DNA of 64,000 bases from contig JAQXAF010000033.1 in assembly GCA_029253085.1 (NCBI GenBank), positions 1 through 64,000 on the forward strand, read 5' to 3'. A program made the translations under genes and the position numbers. The notes beneath the pieces were generated by a model, which had not been told where the DNA came from, did not search any database, and saw only the letters and a list, made by a program, of their open reading frames with translations. Positions within the stretch are counted from its first letter, which is position 1. The number at the start of each line of letters is the position of its first letter. Of this stretch, positions 11,355-22,308 are shown one piece after another. Source of the stretch: Luminiphilus sp. Its GTDB lineage: Bacteria > Pseudomonadota > Gammaproteobacteria > Pseudomonadales > Halieaceae.

Positions 11355-12607
11355 GAGGCGTGCGACCCCGCTGTGTCGTCCCCTGTCGTATTAAAAAGCT
11401 CCTCTAAGGAGGTGCTCAGAATGTCGCTTTGCATCACCCGTTGTTGACTAAGCAGCTCGGTGGCGCGAATTTGCCAGGGCTTACTCGACTCGACTATGGC
11501 AGGAACCGCTAACTCTTGAGTGATCAGCGCTTTGATCTCGATCAATTTGATGTGGTGCAAATCACGGCTAAGTACGTAGTGCCCCTGAAGGGTCTGGGTC
11601 ATGAGATTGGCCGCCATAAGTGAGTCGCGAATATGGCGCCAGCTGTCGCTATCCAGACCATCGTAAATGACGTCTCGATCTCTGAGAATTTCGAGTTCCC
11701 TCAAGGCTTTTCCTTTGAGCTGAGCCCGCCACAATAGGTAGAGCACGTCGAGTGCCTTCAGCAATATTGGCCGTCCAGCTTGCGCTGCCGTTTGATAGGA
11801 GGCCTGGCTGTGCACCACAATCGCGCCGAGTAACATGATCGTCCAAGAGATGTACAGCCATAGTAAAAAGACAGGCACTGCGGCAAACGCGCCATAAACA
11901 AGGGCATAACTGGAGTTAGCAATTGCTGCGGTGAATAGTGCTTTTGCCCCTGTAAATGCGACGGCGACAAATAAGCCTCCAAAAATAGCGTGACGGAATG
12001 GTACGGCACAGTTAGGTACCGCCATGTAAAGCGCCGTTACGCCAAGTATGCCTAAGCCGAAGGGCAGCACGGATAGCAAGGCCGAGGAGACGCCGAGCAC
12101 ATCAATTCCCTCTACGGCATGGGCAGCGGCAAAGAGGTAGGCCTTAATGCCAATGCCAAGGCCAATGAGGATCGGCGCTAAACTCAGAACGGCCCAGTAG
12201 AGAAGAAGGCTGGAAACAACGCTCCTGTTCTTGCTGTTGCGCCATATGTTGTTAAAAGCGCGTTCAACATTCCGCAACATAAGCACGGCGGTGGTCACTA
12301 AAATAGCAATGCCGACGCCGGTAAGATTTTTCGCTTGTTCGGAAAAGCTGGCGAGATAATCTGCCACGTCCTGAGAGGCTTCGGGCAGTAGGTTGTCGAC
12401 CAAAAATTGTTGCAGTTGCGCTTGGATATCCGTCGCAGTGGGAACCGCCGTTGATATGGCATAAATCAGGGTGAGCAGTGGTACCAAAGCAAAAAGGCTC
12501 ATATAGACGAGCGCTGCAGCAATTTCAGAGCAGCGGTCGTCTTGATATCGCTGAAGCAAATAACGACAGCGTTCAATGGCGTTCTGTATTGCAAAGTGCT
12601 CTGTCAT
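11351..12607 (-). CDS. YihY/BrkB family inner membrane protein
   Basis: RCSEIAAALVYMSLFALVPLLTLIYA, MLRNVERAFNNIW, FLLWLYISWTIMLLGA. Confidence 0.9.
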   Translation of the reverse strand: MTEHFAIQNAIERCRYLLQRYQDDRCSEIAAALVYMSLFALVPLLTLIYAISTAVPTATDIQAQLQQFLVDNLLPEASQDVADYLASFSEQAKNLTGVGIAILVTTAVLMLRNVERAFNNIWRNSKNRSVVSSLLLYWAVLSLAPILIGLGIGIKAYLFAAAHAVEGIDVLGVSSALLSVLPFGLGILGVTALYMAVPNCAVPFRHAIFGGLFVAVAFTGAKALFTAAIANSSYALVYGAFAAVPVFLLWLYISWTIMLLGAIVVHSQASYQTAAQAGRPILLKALDVLYLLWRAQLKGKALRELEILRDRDVIYDGLDSDSWRHIRDSLMAANLMTQTLQGHYVLSRDLHHIKLIEIKALITQELAVPAIVESSKPWQIRATELLSQQRVMQSDILSTSLEELFNTTGDDTAGSHAS

Positions 12608-12667
12608 ACTGGGCGCTCGTTTGGTGACTGTCAGATCATGTAACCGAGGCAAAAACTATTGCTATAG

Positions 12668-13689
<1,022 letters not shown>

Positions 13690-13706
13690 GTCATGGAGAG
13701 GCCGTA

Positions 13707-15542
13707 ATGGTAGTTTGGCGTGTGATTCGCGGGTTTTTTAAGGGGCTTTGGCGAGGCCTGTCCATTTTCAATAAAATCATTATGACGCTGGTTCCCCTCG
13801 TGGTAACGCTTTACCTCGTGGTGGTGGTAATGCTGGCCTTTAATCAGGTCGCACCTGAACCTGTGCCAGAGCGTGCGGCGCTGCTGATCAATCCCAACGG
13901 CGTGTTGGTCGAAAACCCTTCACCCCTAGAGCCCATCGAGGCGTTAATGCAGGATGGAGGAGCAGAAGTTCTCGTTTTCAGGGTCAAAAAGGCAATAAAA
14001 GAAGCTGCAGAGGACGACCGTATCACTGCCTTGGTTATGGACCTAGAAGCGCTAAACGGACCTTCAATCAGTCATGTTCAAGAGTTGAAGGCTGCTATTG
14101 AGGTGTTTAAAACTGCTGGAAAACCCGTGATAGCCACGGGTGACTACTACTCTCAATCTCAGTATTTGCTCGCGTCTCAGGCTAATCATGTTCTGTTACA
14201 CCCTGAGGGAGGTATAGAGGTTTCGGGCTTTGCGGTGTACCGAAATTATGTCCGCCAACTGCTAGACAACGTGTATCTGACAATGAACGTGTTTCGTGTA
14301 GGCGAAAGTAAGTCGGCAGTTGAGCCTTATCTTCGCGATGATATGTCTAACCTCGAGCGAGAGGTCGTTGGTCAGTGGCTGGGGGACGTTTGGCGCTCCT
14401 ACACGCAGTTAGTAGAAGTGCCAAGGCAGATGGAGTCTGGATTCGTCGACCAGTTTATCAATGAGTTCCCCGATCGGCTGGAGATATCGGGCGGCGATGC
14501 CGCTGCGTTGATGCTGGAAGCCGGATTCGTTGATGAGCTGGTAACCCACAGTCAACGGGATGAGATGTTGGCAGATTGGGTGGGCGCGACAGATGACGAC
14601 GGCCATTGGGTTTCAGTTTCGGTCTCTGATTATTTGGCCGCTAGGGAGGCCGAAAATGAAATCGAGGAGACGAACCCGCGCATTGCCGTTATTCCAATCG
14701 AAGGCGAGCTGATTCCTGGAGAGAGCGGTCGCGGCTTTGCCGGTTCCGACACTGTAGTGGCACAGCTAGAGCGTGCCCTCGAGCAGCCTGATTTGAGGGC
14801 TGTTGTGCTGCGAATTAACTCTCCCGGTGGCAGTGTCTTTGCATCCGAGGTCATTCGTCAGAAAATTCTGGAGATAAAAGCCCAAGACCTGCCGGTTGTC
14901 GCCTCAATGGGCTCAGTTGCGGCTTCAGGGGGCTACTATATTGCAGCGGATGCGGACGAAATTTGGGCGCAACCAAGCACGATTACCGGCAGTATTGGTG
15001 TGTTTGCTGCGTTTCCCACGGTGGAAAAGCTTTATCAATGGGCAGGGGTTACCCCCGACGGTGTGAGTACATCTAGTCTTGCAACCGCGGCTAGACTAGA
15101 TACCGGGGTGAACGACACGGGGCGTCGGATTATCAACAGTATGATTAGCAACGTTTATGATGACTTCGTGACGCTGGTTGCTTTGGGGCGTAGTCAAACC
15201 TGGGATGAGATTAATGCCGTCGCGGGGGGGCGAGTCTGGAGTGGGGAGGACGCACTGGCTGTCGGACTGGTCGATAGTTTAGGAGGCCTTCAGGCCGCTC
15301 TGGATTCGGCCGCAAGTCGCGCTGAAATTGAAGACTTCGATACGCTTTATATTGGTACGCCGATAAGTCCAGAGCAGCGATTTTTTGAACAGGTAGGTAG
15401 AGAGCTGGGGCAGGTAAATATGCCGGGAAGTTCAGTACTTGATCGACTGTCGCAGCAATTAGCACCCTTTATCCGTTTGTCAGACAGCTTGCAGGACCCT
15501 GCCAATATGTACCTACGCTGTCTTGAATGTGGCGGGTTCTGA
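13707..15542 (+). CDS. sppA: Signal peptide peptidase SppA, 67K type
   Basis: LRINSPGGSVFASEVIRQ, ASMGSVAASGGYYIAADAD. Confidence 0.95.
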   Translation: MVVWRVIRGFFKGLWRGLSIFNKIIMTLVPLVVTLYLVVVVMLAFNQVAPEPVPERAALLINPNGVLVENPSPLEPIEALMQDGGAEVLVFRVKKAIKEAAEDDRITALVMDLEALNGPSISHVQELKAAIEVFKTAGKPVIATGDYYSQSQYLLASQANHVLLHPEGGIEVSGFAVYRNYVRQLLDNVYLTMNVFRVGESKSAVEPYLRDDMSNLEREVVGQWLGDVWRSYTQLVEVPRQMESGFVDQFINEFPDRLEISGGDAAALMLEAGFVDELVTHSQRDEMLADWVGATDDDGHWVSVSVSDYLAAREAENEIEETNPRIAVIPIEGELIPGESGRGFAGSDTVVAQLERALEQPDLRAVVLRINSPGGSVFASEVIRQKILEIKAQDLPVVASMGSVAASGGYYIAADADEIWAQPSTITGSIGVFAAFPTVEKLYQWAGVTPDGVSTSSLATAARLDTGVNDTGRRIINSMISNVYDDFVTLVALGRSQTWDEINAVAGGRVWSGEDALAVGLVDSLGGLQAALDSAASRAEIEDFDTLYIGTPISPEQRFFEQVGRELGQVNMPGSSVLDRLSQQLAPFIRLSDSLQDPANMYLRCLECGGF

Positions 15543-16249
15543 TGTTCGAGAAAGTTGACTTGGAGAACAAGTCCACACCGGCACGGTCGGCTGCTACGCT
15601 GATTGTCACTCGAGAGGGACCTGACGGGCTGGAGGTGCTGCTTTTGCGCCGGAATCCGGCGCTTAAAGTCATGGCAGGTGCCTGGGTGTTCCCCGGCGGA
15701 AAGGTCGATGCAGATGATAGCGGTCAAGATGCGCTCTCTCGAGCAAACAGTGCCGCGATACGCGAGCTGCAGGAGGAGACGGGGCTCGAGGTCGGCCCCG
15801 AGCCGATATTGCATTTTTCACGATGGCTGACACCCGAGGTAGTCAAACATCGATTCGATACTTATTTTTTTCTGGCGCCACAAAGCGGCAACGCCTCAGT
15901 CGTGGTCGACGGCAGTGAAATCGTTGAATATCGTTGGGTAAAGCCCAATATCGCTATCGCAGAACAGGCGGCAGGGATGTTAAAAGTGCCGCCTCCGACG
16001 TTGGTCTCACTGACCGACGTCGCCGCACACGATTGTTTATCGGATCTAGTGCAAGCGGTGCGGCGTCGAGAGCCACCCTATTTTTTTCCAAGAATTCTCG
16101 AGGACGGAGAAGATCATGTCTTTTTGTATCCGGGGGATTCAGGCTACGAAGCCGCTGATGTTAGCCAATCGGAGACCTGTCACCGCACGACGATGCATCA
16201 AGGGGTGTTCAGCTATCGGCGTGATTTTGCCTGGCCTGATCGCCTGTAG
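15542..16249 (+). CDS. NUDIX hydrolase
   Basis: Degenerate Nudix box GGKVDADDSG...AAIRELQEETGLEVG. Confidence 0.85.
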   Translation: MFEKVDLENKSTPARSAATLIVTREGPDGLEVLLLRRNPALKVMAGAWVFPGGKVDADDSGQDALSRANSAAIRELQEETGLEVGPEPILHFSRWLTPEVVKHRFDTYFFLAPQSGNASVVVDGSEIVEYRWVKPNIAIAEQAAGMLKVPPPTLVSLTDVAAHDCLSDLVQAVRRREPPYFFPRILEDGEDHVFLYPGDSGYEAADVSQSETCHRTTMHQGVFSYRRDFAWPDRL

Positions 16250-16439
16250 CTGAAGTCATGGCTTGTACTTTCGCTATCAACATCTCATTGAGTTTGGCCA
16301 GCAACTGGTTGTAGGCGGCGGCGATTTGTGCCGCTTCGGTGTGACTCGCTACGGGTGTTTCAAGGCTGATTAGTTTGCTGGAAAAGGGGCTGTCTTGTGG
16401 CGTGATCTCGGTGGCAGTTAAAAGCGCTACGCGCTCGGA
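16209..16439 (-). pseudogene. C-terminal remnant of a PqiC-like (ABC transport auxiliary) lipoprotein
   Basis: Start-less frame: SERVALLTATEITPQDSPFSSKLISLETPVASHTEAAQIAAAYNQLLAKLNEMLIAKVQAMTSATGDQARQNHADS*. Confidence 0.45.
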
Positions 16440-16474
16440 TCATTTTAATACGTGGGGACGCTATACGGTGCGGC

Positions 16475-17044
16475 TTAACGCCAATTGGCCCCGGGCAGTT
16501 TTGCGCGTGTTGTGGCGACATTGGTGTTAAAAATATCGGCAACGGCACGTTGGTGACCCACCTCCCAGCGCCGAGATATCATCGTGACGGGAAATAGAAA
16601 TACCTCACTTGCGCCGTATTGCAGTGCGCGTGACCGTCCAGCTGGATCACGGTAAACGATCCAATTCATGTTAAGCTCCGCGGCTAATAGATCGCCCAAC
16701 ACAATGCCAAGAGCTTGAAGCTGCAATCTGTCATCGGAGGCTATTAAGCCCAATTCGAGAATACGCTGCAGTGTGGCAATGTCTCGCTCCGGAACACCCG
16801 TTAATTGTTGGCCCAATTGGTTGGCTAGGGCTTCGACTTTTGCGCGCTGGGCAGCCATGAATTGCTGGTCAATGGGACTTAGGGTTTCAATGCGTCGGTC
16901 AGGAGTGTTGGGGGAGACAATGGAATTTTGCGCCCAAATTGGGGTTCCAGTAGTGATCGACAAAACCAGTACCGCCAGAGGCAAAGTAATTTGCCTCCAT
17001 TTAAGTTGTATCGAAACCCTCGAAGTGGATAATTGCGCAGCCAT
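16475..17044 (-). CDS. DUF3806-like exported protein
   Basis: Signal peptide; LGIVLGDLLAAELNMNWIVYRDPAGRSRALQYGASEVFLFPVTMISRR. Confidence 0.6.
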   Translation of the reverse strand: MAAQLSTSRVSIQLKWRQITLPLAVLVLSITTGTPIWAQNSIVSPNTPDRRIETLSPIDQQFMAAQRAKVEALANQLGQQLTGVPERDIATLQRILELGLIASDDRLQLQALGIVLGDLLAAELNMNWIVYRDPAGRSRALQYGASEVFLFPVTMISRRWEVGHQRAVADIFNTNVATTRAKLPGANWR

Positions 17045-17086
17045 GATTAAAGTAAATTACTCGATAACGCCGTTGGATGAATCGCT

Positions 17087-17959
17087 ATGATAACCGGAAG
17101 TATCGTTGCGCTGGTAACGCCCATGCTACCCGATGGTGCGGTCGATAAAGAAGGCCTCGCGACACTGATCGAATACCACATTCAGTCGGGTACCGCGGCT
17201 TTAGGTATTGCCGGAACCACAGGAGAAAGCGCGACCCTGACTATGTCTGAGCATATTGATGTGATTCAGTTTGCCGTGGAGCAAGCCGCAGGCAGAATCC
17301 CGGTGGTTGCGGGAACGGGCTCTAACTCTACTCATGAGGCTATTGAGTTAACCGTGGCAGCGGCGGCAGCGGGTGCGGAATATTCCCTGTTGGTGACCCC
17401 GTACTACAATAAGCCGCCTCAAGAGGGGCTTTATCGGCACTTCTGCAAGGTCGCTGCTGCCGTCAATATTCCGATTATTCTGTACAACGTGCCATCGAGA
17501 ACGGGTATCGATCTCAGCAATGAGACCGTGCTGAGACTTAGTGAGGTGGGAAATATTGCGGGACTCAAAGATGCCACGGGCGATGTGGCGCGTGGCGGTG
17601 CCTTAATCGCAAAGTTACCCGATACCTTTTCGGTTTATTCTGGCGATGACGCCACAGCGTTTGATTTAATGTCTCTTGGGGGGCGCGGTAACGTTTCCGT
17701 GACCGCTAATATTGCGGCCGCTCAAGTGGCAGAGGTTTGTCGTTTGGCCATCGCCGGTGATATTGAGGGTGCGGGTAAAATTAATACACAGCTCAGCGCG
17801 CTCAATAACGCGCTTTTTATCGAACCTAACCCCATTCCGGTTAAATGGGCCATGTTAGAATTGGGGATGATAAAAGAAGGCATACGATTACCATTGGTGG
17901 CAATGTCATCGAAGCACCAACAAACAGTTTTAAAAGCACTCCGGCAGGCGGGATTATAA
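17087..17959 (+). CDS. dapA: 4-hydroxy-tetrahydrodipicolinate synthase
   Basis: GSIVALVTPM, GTTGESATL, PYYNKPPQEGLYRHF, YNVPSRTGIDL, GLKDATGD. Confidence 0.97.
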   Translation: MITGSIVALVTPMLPDGAVDKEGLATLIEYHIQSGTAALGIAGTTGESATLTMSEHIDVIQFAVEQAAGRIPVVAGTGSNSTHEAIELTVAAAAAGAEYSLLVTPYYNKPPQEGLYRHFCKVAAAVNIPIILYNVPSRTGIDLSNETVLRLSEVGNIAGLKDATGDVARGGALIAKLPDTFSVYSGDDATAFDLMSLGGRGNVSVTANIAAAQVAEVCRLAIAGDIEGAGKINTQLSALNNALFIEPNPIPVKWAMLELGMIKEGIRLPLVAMSSKHQQTVLKALRQAGL

Positions 17960-17961
17960 CG

Positions 17962-18996
17962 ATGGAAAGGTATGGCTTTATTCTCGCGCTATTTGCTTTG
18001 CTGCTTCAGGGCTGTAGCTGGATTTATGGTGAAGATGGTTTGTTTCCTGACAACACCGACCGTTATCAGGACGCTCCCGAGTTGGCAGTGATATCAGTAC
18101 CCCCGAAGGCTACAGTGGATGTGCTGGACCCCACTTACCCCATTCCCGACGTCAAACAGAGCTTTTTGTTGGAGAGTGAGTTTGAGGTTCCTAGACCGAC
18201 GCCGCTCACCGGATCAAACCAATACGAAACGGTCCGAATTCAGCGGCTAGCTGAAGAGAGTTGGGCGCTTGTTGCCGTGGCGCCTGGGCAGCTTTGGCCG
18301 CAAGTTCGGGGATTTCTAACGACCTCAGGTATCGCAGTCGCGTCCTCTGACGCTGAATCTGGGTTGATTGATACACAGTTTGTCACCCTGCAGGACAGAG
18401 CGTTACCCACACGGTTCCGCTTCAGGGTAGACACCGGTGTCCAGCGTAATACGTCGGAGTTGCATGTATTGCAGCAAAATCAGTCGAGCACCGATTTAGC
18501 GTGGCCGGGGACCTCTGATGACCCGGAGCTTGAGGCTGACATGCTCCGCAACATCGCACAATTTATTGCCAATAGTGCTGACGCGGCCCCGGTTTCAATG
18601 ATGGCTGATCGAGCGATGGGTGACGAGGGACGCGTCACGATGGAAGACAGTGAAACTGAGACCCGGTTAGTACTGCGGCTGCCGTTCAACCGCGCTTGGG
18701 CTTCTATGAACAAGGCATTACCCGAGGCGGGGTTTGCCATCGACGATAAAGATCGTACTGAAGGCGTGTTTTACCTGACTTTCATAGGCCCTCAAGAGGA
18801 AGATGAGAGCGGTTGGTTTGATTGGATGTGGGGTGGTGAAGATGCGCACCCCCTTGCCAATCGAAAATTTTTGGTCAAGGTGGCCTCGGTTGAGGAGTCA
18901 CGTATGGTGATTTCCCTGCTAGGAGAGGGGGGTGCCCCGGTTGACCGCAGAGATCAACAAGCCCTACTCACAGTGATAAAAGGCACGATTAACTGA
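17962..18996 (+). CDS. bamC: Outer membrane assembly lipoprotein BamC
   Basis: Lipobox LLLQGCSW; downstream of dapA; C-terminal NlpB-type domain. Confidence 0.85.
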   Translation: MERYGFILALFALLLQGCSWIYGEDGLFPDNTDRYQDAPELAVISVPPKATVDVLDPTYPIPDVKQSFLLESEFEVPRPTPLTGSNQYETVRIQRLAEESWALVAVAPGQLWPQVRGFLTTSGIAVASSDAESGLIDTQFVTLQDRALPTRFRFRVDTGVQRNTSELHVLQQNQSSTDLAWPGTSDDPELEADMLRNIAQFIANSADAAPVSMMADRAMGDEGRVTMEDSETETRLVLRLPFNRAWASMNKALPEAGFAIDDKDRTEGVFYLTFIGPQEEDESGWFDWMWGGEDAHPLANRKFLVKVASVEESRMVISLLGEGGAPVDRRDQQALLTVIKGTIN

Positions 18997-19796
18997 TGCG
19001 ATTCGCTTCCCTGGGCAGTGGCAGCCAGGGCAATGCAACTCTGGTGAGCACTGAAGAGACGCTTATCTTGGTTGATTGCGGCTTTCCGCGCAGGGAAACC
19101 GAACGTCGCCTAGAGCGACTCCATGTCGCGGCCGAAGACATCGATGCGATCATTGTGACCCATGAGCACGGTGATCACAGTGGAGGGGTGGCGAGTTTTT
19201 CACGGCATTATAAAACCCCTGTTTACTTGACCCATGGCACGGCGAGTAGTGGTCGTCTATCAGGGGTTTTTCGGCAGGTTCTAATAAATGCTGGGGATGA
19301 ATTTACGATAGGTTCGGTGCATGTGTTGGCGGTTCCTGTGCCTCACGACGCCCGTGAACCGGTGCAGTTTAAGTTCGAAGCATCGGGCAGTACTTTGGGT
19401 CTACTCACCGATTTGGGCAGTATTACTCCCCACCTTGTCGAGGCTTTTTCTGGCTGTGACGCACTGCTACTGGAATTTAATCACGACCTCGAACTGCTGA
19501 TGCAAGGCGCATACCCCGCTTCGCTGAAACGGCGTGTCGCTGGGGACTTTGGCCATTTAAACAACACCCAGGCGGGTGAGCTGTTAAGACGGCTCGACAA
19601 TCGGCGACTGAAAGTTTTAGTGGCGGGGCATCTAAGCCTCAAAAATAACAGCAGAGAGCACGCGCTCGCGGCACTCGCTGTCGCGGCTGACCATCATCAA
19701 GCTGCAGTCCATCTCGCCTCTCAAGACTCCGGATTCGAGTGGTTGTCGGTATCGGGTGACGAGGAATTCTCTATCGCCGATGCGGCGAGTGCTTGA
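18996..19796 (+). CDS. MBL-fold metallohydrolase
   Basis: RFASLGSGSQGNATLV, THEHGDHSGG, LLEFNHD. Confidence 0.93.
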   Translation: MRFASLGSGSQGNATLVSTEETLILVDCGFPRRETERRLERLHVAAEDIDAIIVTHEHGDHSGGVASFSRHYKTPVYLTHGTASSGRLSGVFRQVLINAGDEFTIGSVHVLAVPVPHDAREPVQFKFEASGSTLGLLTDLGSITPHLVEAFSGCDALLLEFNHDLELLMQGAYPASLKRRVAGDFGHLNNTQAGELLRRLDNRRLKVLVAGHLSLKNNSREHALAALAVAADHHQAAVHLASQDSGFEWLSVSGDEEFSIADAASA

Positions 19797-20635
19797 TGTT
19801 TCCAGCGGCGGTTACTCCATAGCCAATCATCGGGGCATGCACGTATGGCCGCTTCGGTGAGCTCGGCATAGCGTTCAATTATCCAGGAGGCTTCTACCGA
19901 TGCTGGGTCACGGGTAATTTCCACCAGCTCAATTTCAAAATAACCGCGTTTTTTACGCCGGCAACGGGCAAAAGCGACGGGAAATCCCGTGGCTCGGGCC
20001 AAAGTTGCTGCGCCTGAGAAAAAGGCCGTGTCTCGATTGAGAAACGGAGTCACGTGAACCCGTTCGCGCAACCCCGGTGATTGATCAGCGAGCATGTAAA
20101 TCAAGCGGGGTGTTCGCCGCTGCCGAATAATATTTCGGGCGGTGTCACGCATCTCTATCGCGGTAGCACCAAACCGCTCTCGCGCTTTGAGGCTGAATTC
20201 GTCAGCAGCCTGGCTGTGCAGCCGCTTATAAACAAATGCCATCGGCATCTCATACAGGGCTGCCGCTCGGTGCAGCATCCATTCCCAATTGCCCTGATGC
20301 GCGAGCATCACCAAGACCGATCGTTGCCCTTGCTGGCTCAAATCGAGGAGCAAATCGGGGTTGATAACGTTTAGGCGCTGCTCAAAAAAAGCGAGTGGTT
20401 GTCGTGATCCAGCGATGATCTCGACAGCGGTATCACAGAGGTTCTGGTAAAAATTGCTGCGAGTGGCTTTTAGGCTGGCGGGAGACCAATCGGGAAAAGC
20501 CTGAGCGAGGTTTTGTTCTACGTCTTTGCGCCGATAGCGGAATACATGTTGCAGTAACCAGGCAGCGCCTGTTGACAGGGCATAGAGCCATGTCAGGGGT
20601 AGCCGCGCTAGGGTTTTATAGAGTGTTTTAACCAT
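19721..20635 (-). CDS. LpxL/HtrB-like lysophospholipid acyltransferase
   Basis: ALSTGAAWLLQHVFRYRRKDVEQNLAQAFPD; MLAHQGNWEWM; MLADQSPG. Confidence 0.9.
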   Translation of the reverse strand: MVKTLYKTLARLPLTWLYALSTGAAWLLQHVFRYRRKDVEQNLAQAFPDWSPASLKATRSNFYQNLCDTAVEIIAGSRQPLAFFEQRLNVINPDLLLDLSQQGQRSVLVMLAHQGNWEWMLHRAAALYEMPMAFVYKRLHSQAADEFSLKARERFGATAIEMRDTARNIIRQRRTPRLIYMLADQSPGLRERVHVTPFLNRDTAFFSGAATLARATGFPVAFARCRRKKRGYFEIELVEITRDPASVEASWIIERYAELTEAAIRACPDDWLWSNRRWKHQALAASAIENSSSPDTDNHSNPES

Positions 20636-21134
20636 CTTGTTTCTCGGAAGCGCTTAGGCAGTGCTCTGGAACAGTCAAGATGGTCACAGCGTCGAGTAAA
20701 CCCGCTTTCGGGCACTGAAGCTTCGAGTTGCCGGTCAGGTCGAGTTGATGAAGCTTTGTAAGCTGAGCCAGCGGCACAGGGTCGACCACGTCATTGTTAT
20801 CGAGCCAGAGGGATTCAATACTAATCAGCTGCCCCAATTCGACGAGGTTACGTATGCGGTTATCAGAAAACTTTAATTGGGTAAGACCCGCAAATTGCCC
20901 CAGCCCGCTCAGCGAGGCAATACCGGCGTTGCTACAGTTTAAAATCTTCAACTGAAGGGGTGCTGAAATGTTTTCATCGGTGATACGTTGTTCGATACAG
21001 CGTTGCAATGCCTCGTCAGCGACCTCAAAGTCGGTCAATAGCCGAGTTGGCCCATAGACCTGACGATCATTCAAAGTGACGTCATAATTTTGGCAGGCGG
21101 TGAGTAGGAAACAAAGTACGCAAATGCGGTACAT
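20628..21134 (-). CDS. Leucine-rich-repeat lipoprotein
   Basis: Lipobox LLTAC and about four internalin-like LRRs (LTQLKFSDNRIRNLVELGQLISIESLWLDNNDV). Confidence 0.7.
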   Translation of the reverse strand: MYRICVLCFLLTACQNYDVTLNDRQVYGPTRLLTDFEVADEALQRCIEQRITDENISAPLQLKILNCSNAGIASLSGLGQFAGLTQLKFSDNRIRNLVELGQLISIESLWLDNNDVVDPVPLAQLTKLHQLDLTGNSKLQCPKAGLLDAVTILTVPEHCLSASEKQDG

Positions 21135-21193
21135 GGGCGACTCCTGAGTGTGTCCACGTATAATGCCAAGAACGAGAGTCGTGAGACACAGTT

Positions 21194-22306
21194 ATGGTAG
21201 ATAAATCCGGTCAATTGCGCCGACGTCAGGGTGAATCAGGGTCCCATCGGGCCAGAATCCTGCAGCAATTGGAACAATCGCTGCGTAAGCACTGGCGTCT
21301 CGGTCAAAATATGGTGTTGTGCTGGGCCCCGGATCCCAAGGGTTTACTAACACTAATGGTTCCTCATTACTTTTTGGGCAATCTGACAGCGGGGGGTGGT
21401 AGCGGTGAGCTGGCCGAGAAAGAGCAGTTTGTCAGTGCGGTTATCGGCGGCTCCTGTTTAAAAACTCACGAAGAAATTTTTAGTATTGCTCAGCGATTGG
21501 GGGTTTCCACAAGTTTCATTAAGCTTGACGGCGTCTTGGGGGAAGATCCCGATATGCTGGCAGCAGCTGACGCGATTATTTCCAGTTACGGGATCAGCTA
21601 TGTTGGCTCCCGCGCGGTGCTGCTCTTTGATATTGCTGAATTCTCTCTTTACACCCCCTTCGAGCAGGCTAGCCAACTTAATTCCCTATCGTATTCAATG
21701 AACTCAGCCTACAACAAGCTGCATCGTCAGGGCGTCGATGTAAACTTCGCCAGGACGACGACAGGGGATGGCTATTACGTCTGGAATCGCGATCAAGGTG
21801 CTTATCCTGATCTCGATATGTTGTCCTTTCTTTTGCTGATATTAATCGACAACGCGGTAGCTCGAGGTCAAGCCTCGGGAAATACGGTTCCAGTTATTCG
21901 GTCGGCGTTTCATATTGGGAGCCACTACGAGTTGTTTCAGGCTGAGGGGGTCAACCCTTCTGTTTTGAGCTACATCGTGGGGGATGTGACCATTACCTTA
22001 GCGCGAATGCTCGAGTCTGCTCGGGCGGGACAAATCATCCTTGGTGATTTTCAGGCGGACTTACCTGATCGTGAAGGCGTTTTTGGCGCGCAGGCATTTA
22101 TAGCTCAGGCCATTGCTGAATTGAGGGAGCTCGACAAGCTGCGCATCGCCGGCCAAGCCCTCGGAGATATCCGCGTTTTGACGCCCCAGCAGGGTGCCCT
22201 AGAGAGCTTATCGATGGTCGATAAGCATGGCATGACGTTAGAAGCGGTGAATCTGGAGCTGGAAGTTGAGCTGGCGACTGAGCGGCTGAGGTTGGGAGCG
22301 CACTAA
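21194..22306 (+). CDS. Protein with class III nucleotide cyclase-like domain
   Basis: AVLLFDIAEFSLYTPFEQ...RTTTGDGYYVWNRDQG metal-binding pattern. Confidence 0.6.
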   Translation: MVDKSGQLRRRQGESGSHRARILQQLEQSLRKHWRLGQNMVLCWAPDPKGLLTLMVPHYFLGNLTAGGGSGELAEKEQFVSAVIGGSCLKTHEEIFSIAQRLGVSTSFIKLDGVLGEDPDMLAAADAIISSYGISYVGSRAVLLFDIAEFSLYTPFEQASQLNSLSYSMNSAYNKLHRQGVDVNFARTTTGDGYYVWNRDQGAYPDLDMLSFLLLILIDNAVARGQASGNTVPVIRSAFHIGSHYELFQAEGVNPSVLSYIVGDVTITLARMLESARAGQIILGDFQADLPDREGVFGAQAFIAQAIAELRELDKLRIAGQALGDIRVLTPQQGALESLSMVDKHGMTLEAVNLELEVELATERLRLGAH

Positions 22307-22308
22307 CG

